64,000 bases of DNA from positions 11,195,896 through 11,259,895 of the forward strand of contig OY992837.1 of the NCBI GenBank assembly GCA_963921425.1, in the 5' to 3' direction. This DNA comes from Dryas octopetala (lineage: Eukaryota; Streptophyta; Magnoliopsida; Rosales; Rosaceae). The translations under genes were made by a program, and so were the position numbers. Under the pieces are notes generated by a model. It saw nothing but the letters and a program-made list of their open reading frames with translations, had not been told where the DNA came from and made no database searches. This document shows positions 10,861 through 21,604 of the stretch, in pieces; positions within the stretch are counted from its first letter, which is position 1; every line of letters begins with the position of its first letter.

Positions 10861-11006
10861 ACATTAATGGATTGGTGGTTGAGAACGTTGACATGAGATG
10901 GTCTGATGATCCATTAAGGCAATGGAATAATCCCTTGGATTTCAGGTCTTCTACTGTAAATAACATATCTCTGCTTAATTTTCATTCAGGCTTGTACAAA
11001 CAGTGA

Positions 11007-11572
11007 AAGAGGGAGATAGAGACTAGAAAGAAGCACTAAATAATGCCATTCTTTTGATTGTACATTGGGGTTGGATTCAAAATTTTACCACGAGACATGG
11101 GAGTGTATGTGTACCCCAATTTGTAAGAATGCAGGTCATTGGGAAATAATGAGTACAGGTTTGGTTTGGTGTTTTGTGAGACTGAAAACACGAAATATCT
11201 GCTTGTTACTGCTCATGCCAACTTGACATTATCAAAACCAACATTGCCTTTCACTTTCAAGCCATTAGAATGTGATCAATGTGGCCACCAAACAAAACAA
11301 TTTCTAATTGTTTCTTATGCTGTGACCTATTTTTAACCAACTCCTTGATGATACAATATTATAACTCTATCCCACTCCAAACTACAATATTATGCACTTC
11401 CATTATCAAATGTCAAATTCATGGGTGTCTGCGCTGTCTAGCAAGTGTTAGGTGGGCCCATTTTATGTGTTCTTTTTTCTTTTTCAATAAAACGATATTA
11501 GCGAACGAAATTTGAACTTGAAATCTCAATATAAGGATAACTGCTATTGAATTCAAGAGGAGGGCTTTCTAT
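11007..11572 (+). other. 3' flank of the GH28 gene
   Basis: No gene. It likely holds the 3' untranslated region. It ends with CTTTCTAT (11565-11572), the candidate 8-bp target site of the next hAT-like element. Confidence 0.45.
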
Positions 11573-12511
11573 TAGGGGTGGGCGCAATGCGGTTTGACTC
11601 ACTTTTCCCCCGGAACCGTGCGCCGTGCTGGACATTAATACACGGTGTGGTTCAGTGTTTAAAACCGTGAAAGAAATAAAAAAACCCAAACCAAACCAGA
11701 CCATTCAAGGTGCGGTGCGGTGCGGTTCTGGGCCTAATGGGCTATTATTCAGATTAGCACTTTTGGGCCTCACATTTATTTTTTTTAAGCCTAAGCCCAA
11801 TTATTTAATGATGCAAACTCATCCTAATTAACAAGTTTTGGCAACAGAAAAATAAATTTACAAGTTAATTCAATGAATTTAACCAAAAAGACTCACACCT
11901 TATATGGCATGTAGCTTCTACACTTATATAGTATATAACTATATATTATACCCTAGAACTATAAACAATTAAAAATTTTAGTATATAGAGTATAAACTAT
12001 AAATAATATACTAATTTTTTATATATAGAATATAAAGAATATACTAATTTTATTATATAGGGTAATGGGTATAACTAAAATTATATACTAAAACATTATT
12101 AATTTATTATTATATTATATATCTACAAAATAGGTCATAGGGTTATATAAAATATATTTTAGGGTTTAGATCTACAAAATAGGTCATAGGGTTATATAAA
12201 ATATATTTTAGGGTCTAAACCCTAAAATATAGCTATGTTAATATTAATTCTAATATTTTATTAGGGTTTAGGGTTTATGGTCTAAAGTTTATAAAAATGT
12301 GTACAAAAAGTGTATAAAAAGTATATAATAATGGTATAAATATATATATAAAATGGTGTATAATATGTATAAAAATATAAAAAAATATATTTTTTGCAAA
12401 TATGCAGTGCGGTTAAATAAGGTGTAGAACCGGAACCGAAATCGGAGAAAACCGGTGCAGTTCGATTTTTTTGACGGTGTTGACTTTTTTTGGTCAACGC
12501 AATTTTTTGCG
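11573..12511. mobile_element. Second, unrelated hAT-like element, truncated by the gap
   Basis: It starts TAGGGGTGGGCGCAATGCGG, a typical plant hAT end, followed by subterminal GGTGCGGTGCGGTGCGGTT repeats. Near the gap are complementary-type motifs (GCAGTGCGGTTAAATAAGG, AACCGGAACCGAAATCGG). The middle is AT-rich with no transposase. The right end and its target duplication would lie in the Ns. It is probably a non-autonomous element. Confidence 0.6.
12121..12215 (+). repeat. 49-bp tandem duplication
   Basis: A unit beginning ATCTACAAAATAGGTCATAG occurs at 12121 and again at 12170, nearly identical, inside the AT-rich middle of the second hAT-like element. Confidence 0.8.
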
Positions 12512-12711
12512 NNNNNNNNNNNNNNNNNNNNNNNNNNNNNNNNNNNNNNNNNNNNNNNNNNNNNNNNNNNNNNNNNNNNNNNNNNNNNNNNNNNNNNNNN
12601 NNNNNNNNNNNNNNNNNNNNNNNNNNNNNNNNNNNNNNNNNNNNNNNNNNNNNNNNNNNNNNNNNNNNNNNNNNNNNNNNNNNNNNNNNNNNNNNNNNNN
12701 NNNNNNNNNNN
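12512..12711. other. Assembly gap (200 N)
   Basis: Exactly 200 Ns, so probably a nominal length. Judged by copy A, at least about 360 bp of hAT copy B plus its target duplication and the end of the other hAT-like element are missing here. Confidence 0.95.
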
Positions 12712-13020
12712 AATGTCAGCTCTCAAAGTCACAATTTAACAAGTTAACAACATATAATTTAATTATAAATAGAGGGGGAAATGCATCACTATAGAATGTG
12801 TACATCCCAACTAGGTTGGCACCTACACAACCTATCTATCATTTGCATTTCACATGTACATCCCAACTAGGTTGGCACATACACAACCCTCAAAACTGAA
12901 ATGTATTGATTTAATTATACTAAAAGTAACAATATGCAGTTATGAGTTATGGTGCTTAACTCCTTATGGAGTTTACAAATTACAAACCAATAGTGAAACT
13001 GAAAAAATAAAATCAGTTAA

Positions 13021-15099
13021 TCAGGTGGCTGATTCAGCAGGGGAAAGGCTCTCTTCTTCAACAAATTCAGGTCTTGATAGCTTGATATTCATTAGATCCT
13101 CTGCCCAATCCTCCTCTTGAGCAGCCTCTTGCATTCTTGCCTCAGCTAAGCGCCAATCTTTGACGCAGATTAGAGCTTCTATAGTGTTCGGACTCAAGCT
13201 AGCCCTCTTCTCCGATACCACTCTACCACCTGCACTAAAAGCAGCTTCGGATGCAACAGTTGAAGCTGGAACAGTTAGCAAATCACGGGCCATGATGGAA
13301 AGCACAGGATATTGTGTATCATGTGATTTCCACCATCCCAAAACAGAAAATGCAGTTTCATCAACATCATCTAAAACCGGTGCATCAAGATAGTATTGCA
13401 AATCAGAAGTAGAACAAACAGAGGATTGCACCTTTGCCATTTTCAAGGCTCTCATAGCACTGTTTTGAAAGTTAGGAATAGAAATTGGGGAAGAACTAGT
13501 ACTACCAGAAACAGTACTTTGAGGATTAGTTGTGGTTTCAGTAGAGTTTCGTGATGATGCAGCAGGCACATTAGTCTTGTAATGGTCATACAATTTAAAC
13601 AGAGAAGACTTAATTTCATCTACCTTTACCTTTATGTCATCTTCCTCACAACCAATAACATTTAACCACTCACTAATTGCCCAAATTTTGAACCTAGGAT
13701 CCATAACAGTAGCAAAACAAAACAATTTAGGAAAAGTTGCCCAATATTTATCAAATTTACTTTTCATAGCAACCATAGCAGTTTCAAATGCATTAATATG
13801 AGAATATGATTGAAATGCACAATGAATATCAATCAAACAAGTCAGCACACGACTAGAAGTAGGATAATACACACCACATAATATTTTTGTTGAAGAATCA
13901 AAAGTCTTTAAAAAACCACAAACAAACTGAGCAACAAGCCAATCATGTTCAGATGGAATCGGTAAAGTAGAACTTCTAGTTGATTGATTTATTGTCTGAA
14001 CATATCTATGCAAGGCAGCTTTATATTGAATCGCTACTTCTAACAATGCATATGTGGAATTCCACCTATGAGGAACATCATTGTCTATGTTTCTCTTATC
14101 CAAACGAACATCAACACAACATTTTTTCCAAATTTCATGTCTCTTATTTGAAGAATTCAAACTACGCACAATTGCAACAATTTTATCAATAGAAGGACCT
14201 AAAATAGCCAAACCATCTTGCACAATCAGGTTCATAACATGAGCACAACAACGCACATGAAACATTTGTCTAGGCACATCATCAATCATAAGATATAAAG
14301 GCAGCAAATCAGCAACAACATCATTATTTGAAGCATTATCTAGTGTAATTGAAAAAATTTTATTGTGGATACGCCAAGAGTTGAGTTCCTCATGTATATG
14401 AGTTGCAAGTGACTGTCCACTGTGTGGATACTCAATCATTTTAAAACAAATAATCCTTTTATTTAAATTCCAATCAGCATCAATGAAGTGAGCAGTTAAT
14501 GACATAAAACCAATTTTTTGTCTAGAAGACCAAACATCAGAAGTCAAACAAATTCTGCCTTCATATTTTTCAAAATAAGACAGCAATTGAGATTTTCCTT
14601 CAACAAACAGTTTCATAACATCCCTTTTACAAGTTGTGGCAGAAATTCCTTTATATTGTGGAGTAAAGCCTCTTTGAATCATTCCTTTAAAATCATGTTT
14701 TTCCACGAAAGTAAAAGGTAATTCTGCCCTAACTATAAAATCAACTACTTCTTTTCGAGCATTTTCCTCTTTATAAACAAAATTTGACAAATTACCAGCA
14801 GCATTTGATTGTAAAAGCATTTGATTACCAATATTAACATTTTGGCTTTCAAGATGTTTCCTATAATGACGAGCTAAATGAGTAGTACCATTTGAAGAAC
14901 TGCCATCTAATTTTTTTCCACATATTGCACATTTTGCTTTTGTAACAGATTTACCATTTTCAATTTCAACAACTTTTTCAAACCAGTTCCACACTTCACT
15001 TCTACTGGATTTAGGAATAGAATTAGATTGGGGTGTGGATGGGGGGGAACCAATGGATTCATGGATTCCAATTACACTAGACTCTGGGTGAGTAGACAT
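13021..15099 (-). CDS. hAT transposase, BED zinc finger, RICESLEEPER/DAYSLEEPER type
   Basis: An uninterrupted 692-residue transposase, the usual size for this family. It catalyses cut-and-paste movement of hAT elements. The start chosen is MSTHPES at 15099; the frame stays open up to 15300, but that stretch translates TTTGCTGGT repeats and is low complexity. Order: a BED-type zinc finger (CAICGKK then HLARHYRKH, about residues 55-90); first acidic region TSDVWSS (about 185); DNASNNDVVADLLP (about 270); the DPRFKIWAISEW segment of the RNase-H-like fold; and the C-terminal hAT dimerisation domain with WWKSHDTQYPVLSIMARD and ASEAAFSAGGRVVS, whose Glu is the expected catalytic acid. It is encoded inside hAT copy B and has no visible introns. 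Confidence 0.93.
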   Translation of the reverse strand: MSTHPESSVIGIHESIGSPPSTPQSNSIPKSSRSEVWNWFEKVVEIENGKSVTKAKCAICGKKLDGSSSNGTTHLARHYRKHLESQNVNIGNQMLLQSNAAGNLSNFVYKEENARKEVVDFIVRAELPFTFVEKHDFKGMIQRGFTPQYKGISATTCKRDVMKLFVEGKSQLLSYFEKYEGRICLTSDVWSSRQKIGFMSLTAHFIDADWNLNKRIICFKMIEYPHSGQSLATHIHEELNSWRIHNKIFSITLDNASNNDVVADLLPLYLMIDDVPRQMFHVRCCAHVMNLIVQDGLAILGPSIDKIVAIVRSLNSSNKRHEIWKKCCVDVRLDKRNIDNDVPHRWNSTYALLEVAIQYKAALHRYVQTINQSTRSSTLPIPSEHDWLVAQFVCGFLKTFDSSTKILCGVYYPTSSRVLTCLIDIHCAFQSYSHINAFETAMVAMKSKFDKYWATFPKLFCFATVMDPRFKIWAISEWLNVIGCEEDDIKVKVDEIKSSLFKLYDHYKTNVPAASSRNSTETTTNPQSTVSGSTSSSPISIPNFQNSAMRALKMAKVQSSVCSTSDLQYYLDAPVLDDVDETAFSVLGWWKSHDTQYPVLSIMARDLLTVPASTVASEAAFSAGGRVVSEKRASLSPNTIEALICVKDWRLAEARMQEAAQEEDWAEDLMNIKLSRPEFVEEESLSPAESAT

Positions 15100-15889
15100 C
15101 CTAAAAAAACTACCAACAAATAACCAGCAAATAACACTACCAGCAAATAAATACCAGCAAATAACACTATCAGCAAAAAAATACCAGCAAACTGCAAATA
15201 ACACTACCAGCAAAAAAAAATACCAGCAAACTGCAAATAAACACCAGATCTTATCATAAACACCAGATCTTATCATAAAAAAAATACCAGCAAAATGCAA
15301 ATAAACTGAAATTCAGCAAATTGCCATTTGCCACTCACACAGCAGCCAGCACCAGCACCAACACAAGAGGCCAACTCCTACACAGGACAGCTTCACCACA
15401 AGCTATTAATCTTCACCACAGCTACACACACAACAAAAAAAAAACACAATTAGTGAAACAGTGATGAATTTTTTGCTGAAATCACAAAAATGACAAAGGG
15501 AGGCAAACTGGCAGGAAAATGACTTACACTTACACAGTTACACGCAAAGGGAGACAAACTGGCAGGGAGCTTGCGGCGGAGTCGCTGGTGCGAAGGTGGC
15601 GTTGCGGTGGTGCTCGGACTGTCTGAGCGATAGTGCTATCAACTATCCGATCGCAGTTCAGATCTCGATCTGATCATTAATTGATCGGATCGAGTCCGAT
15701 CGATCGGAGTTTGGTGGGTTGGGCTTGCTTTCTGGAGAGAGGCTGGGTTGCTAGGTAGCCTGGGTTCGATCGGAGTTGGGGGTGGCGAGATGGTGAATCG
15801 GTGATGATGGTGATGATGGAGAGAGGCTGAGACTGAGTGAACCCTAGGAGAGGCCGAGAGGGTCTGAGAGTCTGATGTTGAAGGGGTTA

Positions 15890-16165
15890 GGGTGGCGAGA
15901 TGGTGAATCGGGGTTAGGGTGGCGAGATGGCGAGATGGCGAGATGGGGTTAGGGCCTTAGGGGTTAGGCCGAGAGGGTGGATGGCGAGATGGCGAGGTGG
16001 ATGGCGAGATGGCGAGATGGCGAGGTGGCGAGATGGCGAGATGGCGAGGTGGCGAGATGGCGAGGTGGCGAGGTGGATGGCGAGATGGCGAGGCGGAGGT
16101 GGCGAGATGGCGAGGTGGCGAGGTGGATGGCGAGATGGCGAGGTGGCGAGATGGCGAGAGTGATG
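15890..16165 (-). repeat. CTCGCC minisatellite of hAT copy B
   Basis: Complement of the array at 7034-7330, seen here as GGCGAGATGGCGAGGTGGCGAG units. Same position relative to the transposase start. Confidence 0.75.
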
Positions 16166-16560
16166 ATGGTGATGATGGAGAGGCCGAGAGGGTTTGAGAA
16201 GTGAGAAGTTTGAGACTTTGAGAGTGTGAAGTTTGGCGAGATCACAGATCACTGATGACTGATGTTGAGAGTGTGAAGGAGGCGGCGACTGTTGAGAGTT
16301 AGGGTTATAGTGAAAGTGTGAGACAGTGAGAGTGTGAGACGTTTATATACTTATGACTTAGGGTTTAATATTTTATTAGTTTAGGGTATTTTGGGGTTTG
16401 GGCTTAGGGGTTTGGATGGGGTTTGGTCCGTTTGGATGGGGTTTCAGGGTTTGGATGGGGTTTGGATGGGGTTTGGATGGGGTTTGGATTTTTTAATTTT
16501 ATTACATGTGTAATATATGCTTTATTATATATTTTATTACATATGTTTTATAAACAAATG

Positions 16561-17490
16561 ATGCAATTGTGTTTTTAACGATCTGAACCGTTCAAATTTT
16601 AATTTCTCACTCAAAAATAATTCATGCAAAAAATTAGCTCGATCGGAGATGTAAAAATGACGTAACGGTGGTCGAATTAATGAACGATCGTTGTTTTTCT
16701 AATGATAATCGAATGGGTAGATGAATTCCGATTTTGCTGATTTTTTGTAAGGATGATCTTTGACTATGAATATAGAAAATGAACGGTTCAGATTGTTGAA
16801 ATCACGTTGTGGTCTTCACAATTATGAAAACAATAAGGTTTCAACGAGAAAGTTATTAAAATTATACTCTTCAACTCTTCAAGTGTATTTATATGTAGAA
16901 GCTCATATATCGATCGTGTTTTCAACGATCCGAACCGTTCAAGTTTTAGTTCCCCACTCAAAGAGAATCCTTGCAAAAAATTAGCTCAATCAGAGATGTA
17001 AAAATGACGTAACGGTGGTCGAATTAATGAACGATCGTTGTTTTTCTAATGATAATCGAATGGGTAGATGAATTCCGATTTTGCTGATTTTTTGTAAGGA
17101 TGATCTTTGACTATGAATATAGAAAATGAACGGTTCAGATTGTTGAAATCACATTGTGGTCTTCACAATTATGAAAACAATAAGGTTTCAACGATAAAGT
17201 TATTAGAATTATACTCTTCAACTCTTCAAGTGTATTTATATGTAGAAGCTCATATATCGATCGTGTTTTCAACGATCCGAACCGTTCAAGTTTTAGTTCC
17301 CCACTCAAAGAGATTGCTTGCAAAAAATTAGCTCAATCAAAGATGTAAAAATGACGTAATGATGGTCGAATTAATTAACGATCATGGTTTTTTTAATGAT
17401 AATCGAACGAGTAAATGAATTCCGATTCGACCGATTTTTTGTAAGGATGATATTTGACTATCAACATATAAAATGAACGGTTCAAATTGT
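16561..17490 (-). repeat. 348-bp tandem repeats of hAT copy B
   Basis: Complement of the array at 5712-6660. TGAACGGTTC recurs near 16780, 17127 and 17471. The ORFs inside are repeat translations. Confidence 0.85.
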
Positions 17491-17800
17491 TAAAGTAATG
17501 AACAATCATGCCATCATGGTTTAATAACTTCAATTATAGTTGTATTATAAAAATTGTATATGCACATATACATTTATGTTTTATTATAGTTGTAAATTTG
17601 TAATGTTGTATATAATTTTAAAAGTTTATTATTTATGGTATTACATACTTACATAGTATAGTTTACACTATTACTATTTAGTATTTACTAACATTATAGA
17701 ATTATATAATAACTTAATAAACATATTAATAATTTATTAGAATAAACAAACGAAAAACCTATTAAATATGTTATGATTCACCAATTAGACAAATAAACTA

Positions 17801-17861
17801 GTTAGCTCAGTTGGTTGAGAGTTGAAATTTGTTCTATGAGGTCTCAAGTTCGATTTAGAAC
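17801..17861 (+). repeat. tRNA-like sequence in hAT copy B
   Basis: GTTAGCTCAGTTGGTTGAGA (A-box-like) and GAGGTCTCAAGTTCGATTTA (B-box-like), the counterpart of 5345-5405. It cannot fold a full acceptor stem. Confidence 0.5.
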
Positions 17862-17894
17862 ATAGCCAAAATCCTATATTTTTTTTATTGAAGA

Positions 17895-18165
17895 TATTAA
17901 ACGGGCTTTGGGCTTTGGGCTTCGGGCTTTGGGCTTTGGGCTTTGGGCTTCGGGCCGGGCTTTGGACCGGGCTTTGGGCGGGCTTTGAGCGGGCCTAAGC
18001 GGGCCGGGCTTTGGGCGGGCCGTGGGCTTCAAGGGGATGGCCCAAGCCCAACCCAAAAAATTTTCGGGCCGGGCCGGCCCGGCCCAAATGTCGGGCCACA
18101 TCGGGCTTCGGGCCCAATGGGCTGGGCGGGCTTCGGGTGGGCTTCGGGCCTTGGGCTATTTGGTG
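17895..18165. repeat. Subterminal GGGC array of hAT copy B
   Basis: GGGCTTTGGGCTTCGGGC repeats, complement of 5042-5305. They reach to 103 bp before the start codon of the PPR gene. Confidence 0.7.
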
Positions 18166-18267
18166 AGCCCTAACCAACAGCCTCTTGGGCTTGGAGCTTG
18201 AAGCTCTTTACCTAAGCCATTTCGAAGGTTTCCAATTCATAGAGGTTTTTGTACTCTTTAAATAAAT

Positions 18268-20418
18268 ATGCTCCGAAACCGAAAGTTTACGTCCATATTT
18301 TATGATCCTAACCATGTAATTTCCTCCATATCCAACCAATCTACCCGCCAACTCTCCCTTCCCTCCTTCCCGCCACATTCATCAAATTTAAAATCTCTAT
18401 TCTCCAACGGTCTACTGAGAGAAGCCTTGGTGGAAATGACAGTCCAAGGCCTTGAGATGAAGTTCGAAGGCTACTATACGCTCTTAAATGAGTGTGTAAG
18501 CCGAAAGGCCTTCAGAGAAGGCCAAAGAGTCCATGCCCACATGACCAAAACCTGTTATCACCCGCCAATGCACCTCAGGACCCGGTTGATCGTCTTCTAT
18601 AATAATTGTGATTGTTTGGATGATGCACGGCGCGTGCTCGATGAAATGCCTCTCCGAAATGTGGTGTCATGGACGGCCATGATTTCGGCTTATTCTAAGA
18701 GGGGGTATGCATCCGAAGCCCTGAATCTTTTTCTTCAGATGTTAAGATCAGGTATTATTGGCTTTAGTTCTAGTTGTAAGTGGGTCTATAATCATTTTAT
18801 CAATCATGTTTGACCCCAGGAATTCTCAATTAGATAAGAGCATTTCATCAATTTCGGAAGATCAAAATGATCTTCTGATAAGGGTCCGAGATTAGAGATT
18901 ATTGTTTTATTCTTTTCTATTTCTATGTTTAAAATGGTCTTCTTATATTGGTGGTTATATGTAAACATTGCAGGTACAGAACCTAATGAGTTCACTTTTG
19001 CAACTGTACTTACTTCATGTACTGGTGCTTGGGGGTTTGACTTAGGAAGGCAAATCCACTCTCTCATAATAAAAGCAAATTATGAATCACATATTTTTGT
19101 TGGGAGCTCGCTTCTTGACATGTATGCCAAAGCTGGTAGAATCCTTGAAGCCCGAGGAGTTTTTGACTGCTTGCCAGAAAGGGATGTTGTTTCTTGTACT
19201 GCAATAATCTCTGGCTATGCTCAGCTGGGTCTTGATGAAGAGGCTTTGGAGCTATTCCGTCTGTTACAGAGGGTAGGAATGACTTCGAACTATGTCACTT
19301 ATGCCAGTGTTTTAACAGCATTATCAGGGCTTGCTGCATTGGATCTTGGCAGGCAAGTTCACAACCATGTCCTTCGTCGTGAACTGCCCTCATATGTGGT
19401 TCTTCAGAACTCTCTGATTGATATGTACTCAAAATGTGGAAACCTAAGTTACTCGAGAAGGATCTTTGATAGCATGCCCGAGAGAACTGTTATCTCATGG
19501 AATGCAATGCTCGTAGGGTATAGTAAACATGGAATGGGAAAAGAGGTGGTTAAGCTTTTCAAATTAATGAAAGAAGAAAACAAAGTCAGACCAGACAGTG
19601 TCACTTTTATGGCTGTTTTATCTGGTTGCAGTCATGGAGGAATGGAAGATAGAGGGCTGGAATATTTTTATGAGATGGCGAAAGGGGAAAATGGAATTGA
19701 GCCAGAGCTTGAGCACTATGGTTGTGTTGTTGATCTGCTTGGGCGTTCTGGCCGAGTTGAAGACGCATTTGAGTTTATAAAAAAGATGCCTCTTGAGCCA
19801 ACTGCCGCTATATGGGGTTCACTTTTAGGTGCTTGTAGGGTTCACTCAAATGTTGAAATTGGAGAATTTGTGGGTTTTCGGCTTTTACAAATTGAGCCTG
19901 AAAATGCTGGGAATTACGTCATTCTGTCAAATTTATATGCTTCTGCAGGGAGATGGGAAGATGTAAGAACTGTAAGGGAATTGATGGTAGAGAAGGCTGT
20001 GATAAAGGAGCCAGGAAGAAGTTGGATTGAGCTCGACCAAACCCTTCATACTTTTCATGCAAGTGATCGCTCCCATCCAAGAAGGGAAGAGGTGGCTGCA
20101 AAGGTGAGAGAATTATCAGTCAAGTTAAAGGAAGTTGGTTATGTTCCTGATATGGGTTGTGTTTTATATGATGTGGATGAGGAGCAGAAGGAGAAGATAC
20201 TCCTAGGCCACAGTGAAAAGCTGGCTTTGGCTTTTGGCCTGATTGCTACTCCGGAAGGAGTGCCAGTTCGAGTGATAAAAAACCTCCGAATTTGTGTTGA
20301 TTGCCATAATTTTGCCAAACTCGTCTCAAAGATTTATGGAAGAGAAGTGTCTTTGAGAGATAAAAACCGGTTTCATCACATTGTTGGAGGAATCTGTTCT
20401 TGTGGAGATTACTGGTGA
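18268..20418 (+). CDS. PPR-DYW protein, probable organellar RNA editing factor
   Basis: Two exons, 18268-18751 and 18974-20418, joined at GT...AG with a Gly codon across the junction; 1929 nt, 642 residues. Tandem pentatricopeptide repeats of the P-L-S kind run through the protein (NVVSWTAMISAYSKRGYASE, DVVSCTAIISGYAQLGLDEE, TVISWNAMLVGYSKHGMG). The E/E+ region (EPTAAIWGSLLGACRVH, EPGRSWIE) and a complete DYW domain follow, with HSEKLA and CVDCH as the deaminase-like zinc ligands and the C-terminal CSCGDYW. DYW proteins bind and edit C-to-U sites in mitochondrial or plastid RNA. It closely resembles Arabidopsis At3g13770 from memory. The start lies 95 bp from the end of hAT copy B, so its old upstream promoter has been displaced. 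Confidence 0.93.
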
Positions 20419-21277
20419 GTTTTGAAGATTCTTGCTGTGAAACTTTGTTCTGTCCCTTTGAAGATACGAATCTCTGATTTAAGAACAGAACCAAAGCAAA
20501 ATGTGGACAGCATGCGTTAACCTTACTGGAGGGTTCACAGCAGCAAACAAAAAGAATTCTCATGGCTCAACCAATATGGACAATTCTTTGAGACACCATC
20601 AAAGGTGTCATGGCCACTAGCCATTGTATACAGTGAGTTTTTATTATTATTATTTTTTTTTTTTAAAAGAAGATCAATTTATGTTTTTGGCCACTATAGT
20701 TTGGACCAGGTTCCACTAATGTAGTTTGGTTCAAGTCTCATTAAAATCTCTATAATAAATTGTGCCAATTTTTCCAACTTAGCAATTTGGGGACACACTT
20801 AATGCTGTCAATTTGTTCGAAGAAAATAGAATGTGAAGCACACCACTAACCATATTTAAGTCTTAGGATAGTTTAGCTTTAATGTATCTAAATACTTCAA
20901 ATCATGCACATCAGATATCATTTACGTCGATCAAATTGACATAATTAAGGATGTGTCATTAAATTAAAACAATTAGAATATTACATAGGCAAAATTGACA
21001 CAATTAAAACTATATAGATTTTAATAAAACTTGACCCAAATTAGAAGGACTAAAATAAATTTGACGTAACAAAATTGAGTAGAGATAGGGGGTTGGGCCT
21101 GGCCCATAGAACTTGTAGCAAGGCCCAACCTTTCAACGGCAAGGGATGGCTTCATCACTTTGAGCAAAACGCCCCGTCGCATAGTGCACACAGCAAAGCA
21201 AAGCAATCCACAGTCCACTGTTTTCTCTCTCTCTCTCTCGCTGGGAGCAAAGTCTAACCACACCCGCCTCCACCACA
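20419..21277 (+). other. Spacer between the PPR and ESSS genes
   Basis: PPR 3' flank, then a foldback repeat (20690-21070), then the ESSS leader with a TC-rich stretch at 21222-21240. No other gene is seen. Confidence 0.5.
20690..21070. repeat. Foldback MITE-like element
   Basis: Left arm GGTTCAAGTCTCATTAAAAT...AATTGTGCCAATTTTT pairs with the right arm AATTGACACAATTAAAACTA...ATTTTAATAAAACTTGACCC. The arms are about 130 bp and imperfect. Non-coding. Confidence 0.5.
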
Positions 21278-21604
21278 ATGCTCCGCCAGCGCCTCATCCA
21301 GACCCTCCGAACCCGAGGCGGTTCAGCCACCGGTCCGAGCCGGTGGACTAGCCCGGGCCACGAGGAGCAGCCCAAAGGTTACCTCTTCAACCGGACCCCT
21401 CTGCCCCCAGGCCAGTCCCGCAAATGGGAGGACTGGGAGCTCCCGTGCTACGTCACAAGCTTCCTCACCATCGTCATCCTCGGCGTCGGCCTCAACGCCA
21501 AGCCCGATCTCACCATCGAGACCTGGGCCCACCAGAAGGCCCTCGAACGCCTCGAGATCGAGCAGGCGGGTCTCTCCGTCGCCGGGTCGGGTGAATCCGA
21601 CTGA
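21278..21604 (+). CDS. Mitochondrial complex I ESSS (NDUFB11-like) subunit
   Basis: A single-exon 108-residue protein. It has a basic N-terminus (MLRQRLIQTLRTRGG), typical of mitochondrial import, then GYLFNRTPLPPGQSRKWEDW, one membrane segment (CYVTSFLTIVILGVGL) and a short matrix or intermembrane tail ending AHQKALERLEIEQ. Plant ESSS subunits are small one-span proteins of the complex I membrane arm with this pattern; the Arabidopsis pair is At2g42310/At3g57785 (recalled). The codons are GC-rich compared with the flanks. The start is the first ATG after a TC-rich leader. Confidence 0.8.
   Translation: MLRQRLIQTLRTRGGSATGPSRWTSPGHEEQPKGYLFNRTPLPPGQSRKWEDWELPCYVTSFLTIVILGVGLNAKPDLTIETWAHQKALERLEIEQAGLSVAGSGESD

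Larger units (their letters stand above)
2268..11006 (+). pseudogene. GH28 polygalacturonase-like gene, split by a hAT insertion
   Basis: A pectin-lyase-fold, polygalacturonase-like (GH28) gene, probably acting on cell-wall pectin. Exons are 2268-2893, 3836-4168 and 4692-5034, continuing at 10861-11006 after a 5818-bp transposon. It has an N-terminal signal peptide (Phe/Leu-rich, about residues 8-33), the conserved start VSVTAFGAAGDGVRYDTSAI, NNDGIDIEDSNN (catalytic NxD-type motif), GDDAIC and RTKSSAIKLGS. Two 1-nt insertions break the frame: an extra C in the six-C run 4007-4012 and an extra A near 4880. Without those two bases and the transposon plus one target copy, the exons total 1446 nt, exactly 482 codons including stop, so the gene was intact recently. 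The frameshifts may be sequencing errors; the insertion is unambiguous. It resembles the Arabidopsis At3g57790-type pectin-lyase-like proteins (recalled, not searched). Confidence 0.9.
12712..18172 (-). mobile_element. hAT transposon, copy B, inverted, with intact transposase
   Basis: Reverse-complement copy of the element at 5035-10852. Its left terminus on the minus strand is TAGGGCTCACCAAATAGCCC, ending at 18172; its other end lies in the gap. All internal blocks of copy A are present in the same order. I saw no substitutions between the copies in the segments compared, only indels. The flanking octamer ACCAACAG (18173-18180) differs from the target of copy A, so this is an independent insertion and not an assembly mirror. 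The transposase ORF is intact, so this copy is potentially autonomous. Confidence 0.9.

Noticed and set aside
12289..12794. ORFs spanning the run of Ns
   Set aside because: They are open only because Ns carry no stop codons.
15100..15300. Upstream extension of the intact transposase
   Set aside because: The 67 extra codons translate TTTGCTGGT-like repeats; the Met at 15099 begins the recognisable protein.
12712..18172. Copy B as an assembly mirror of copy A
   Set aside because: The outer flanks differ (ACCAACAG and the PPR leader versus CATGGAAC and GH28 exon), and copy B has its own intact frame.
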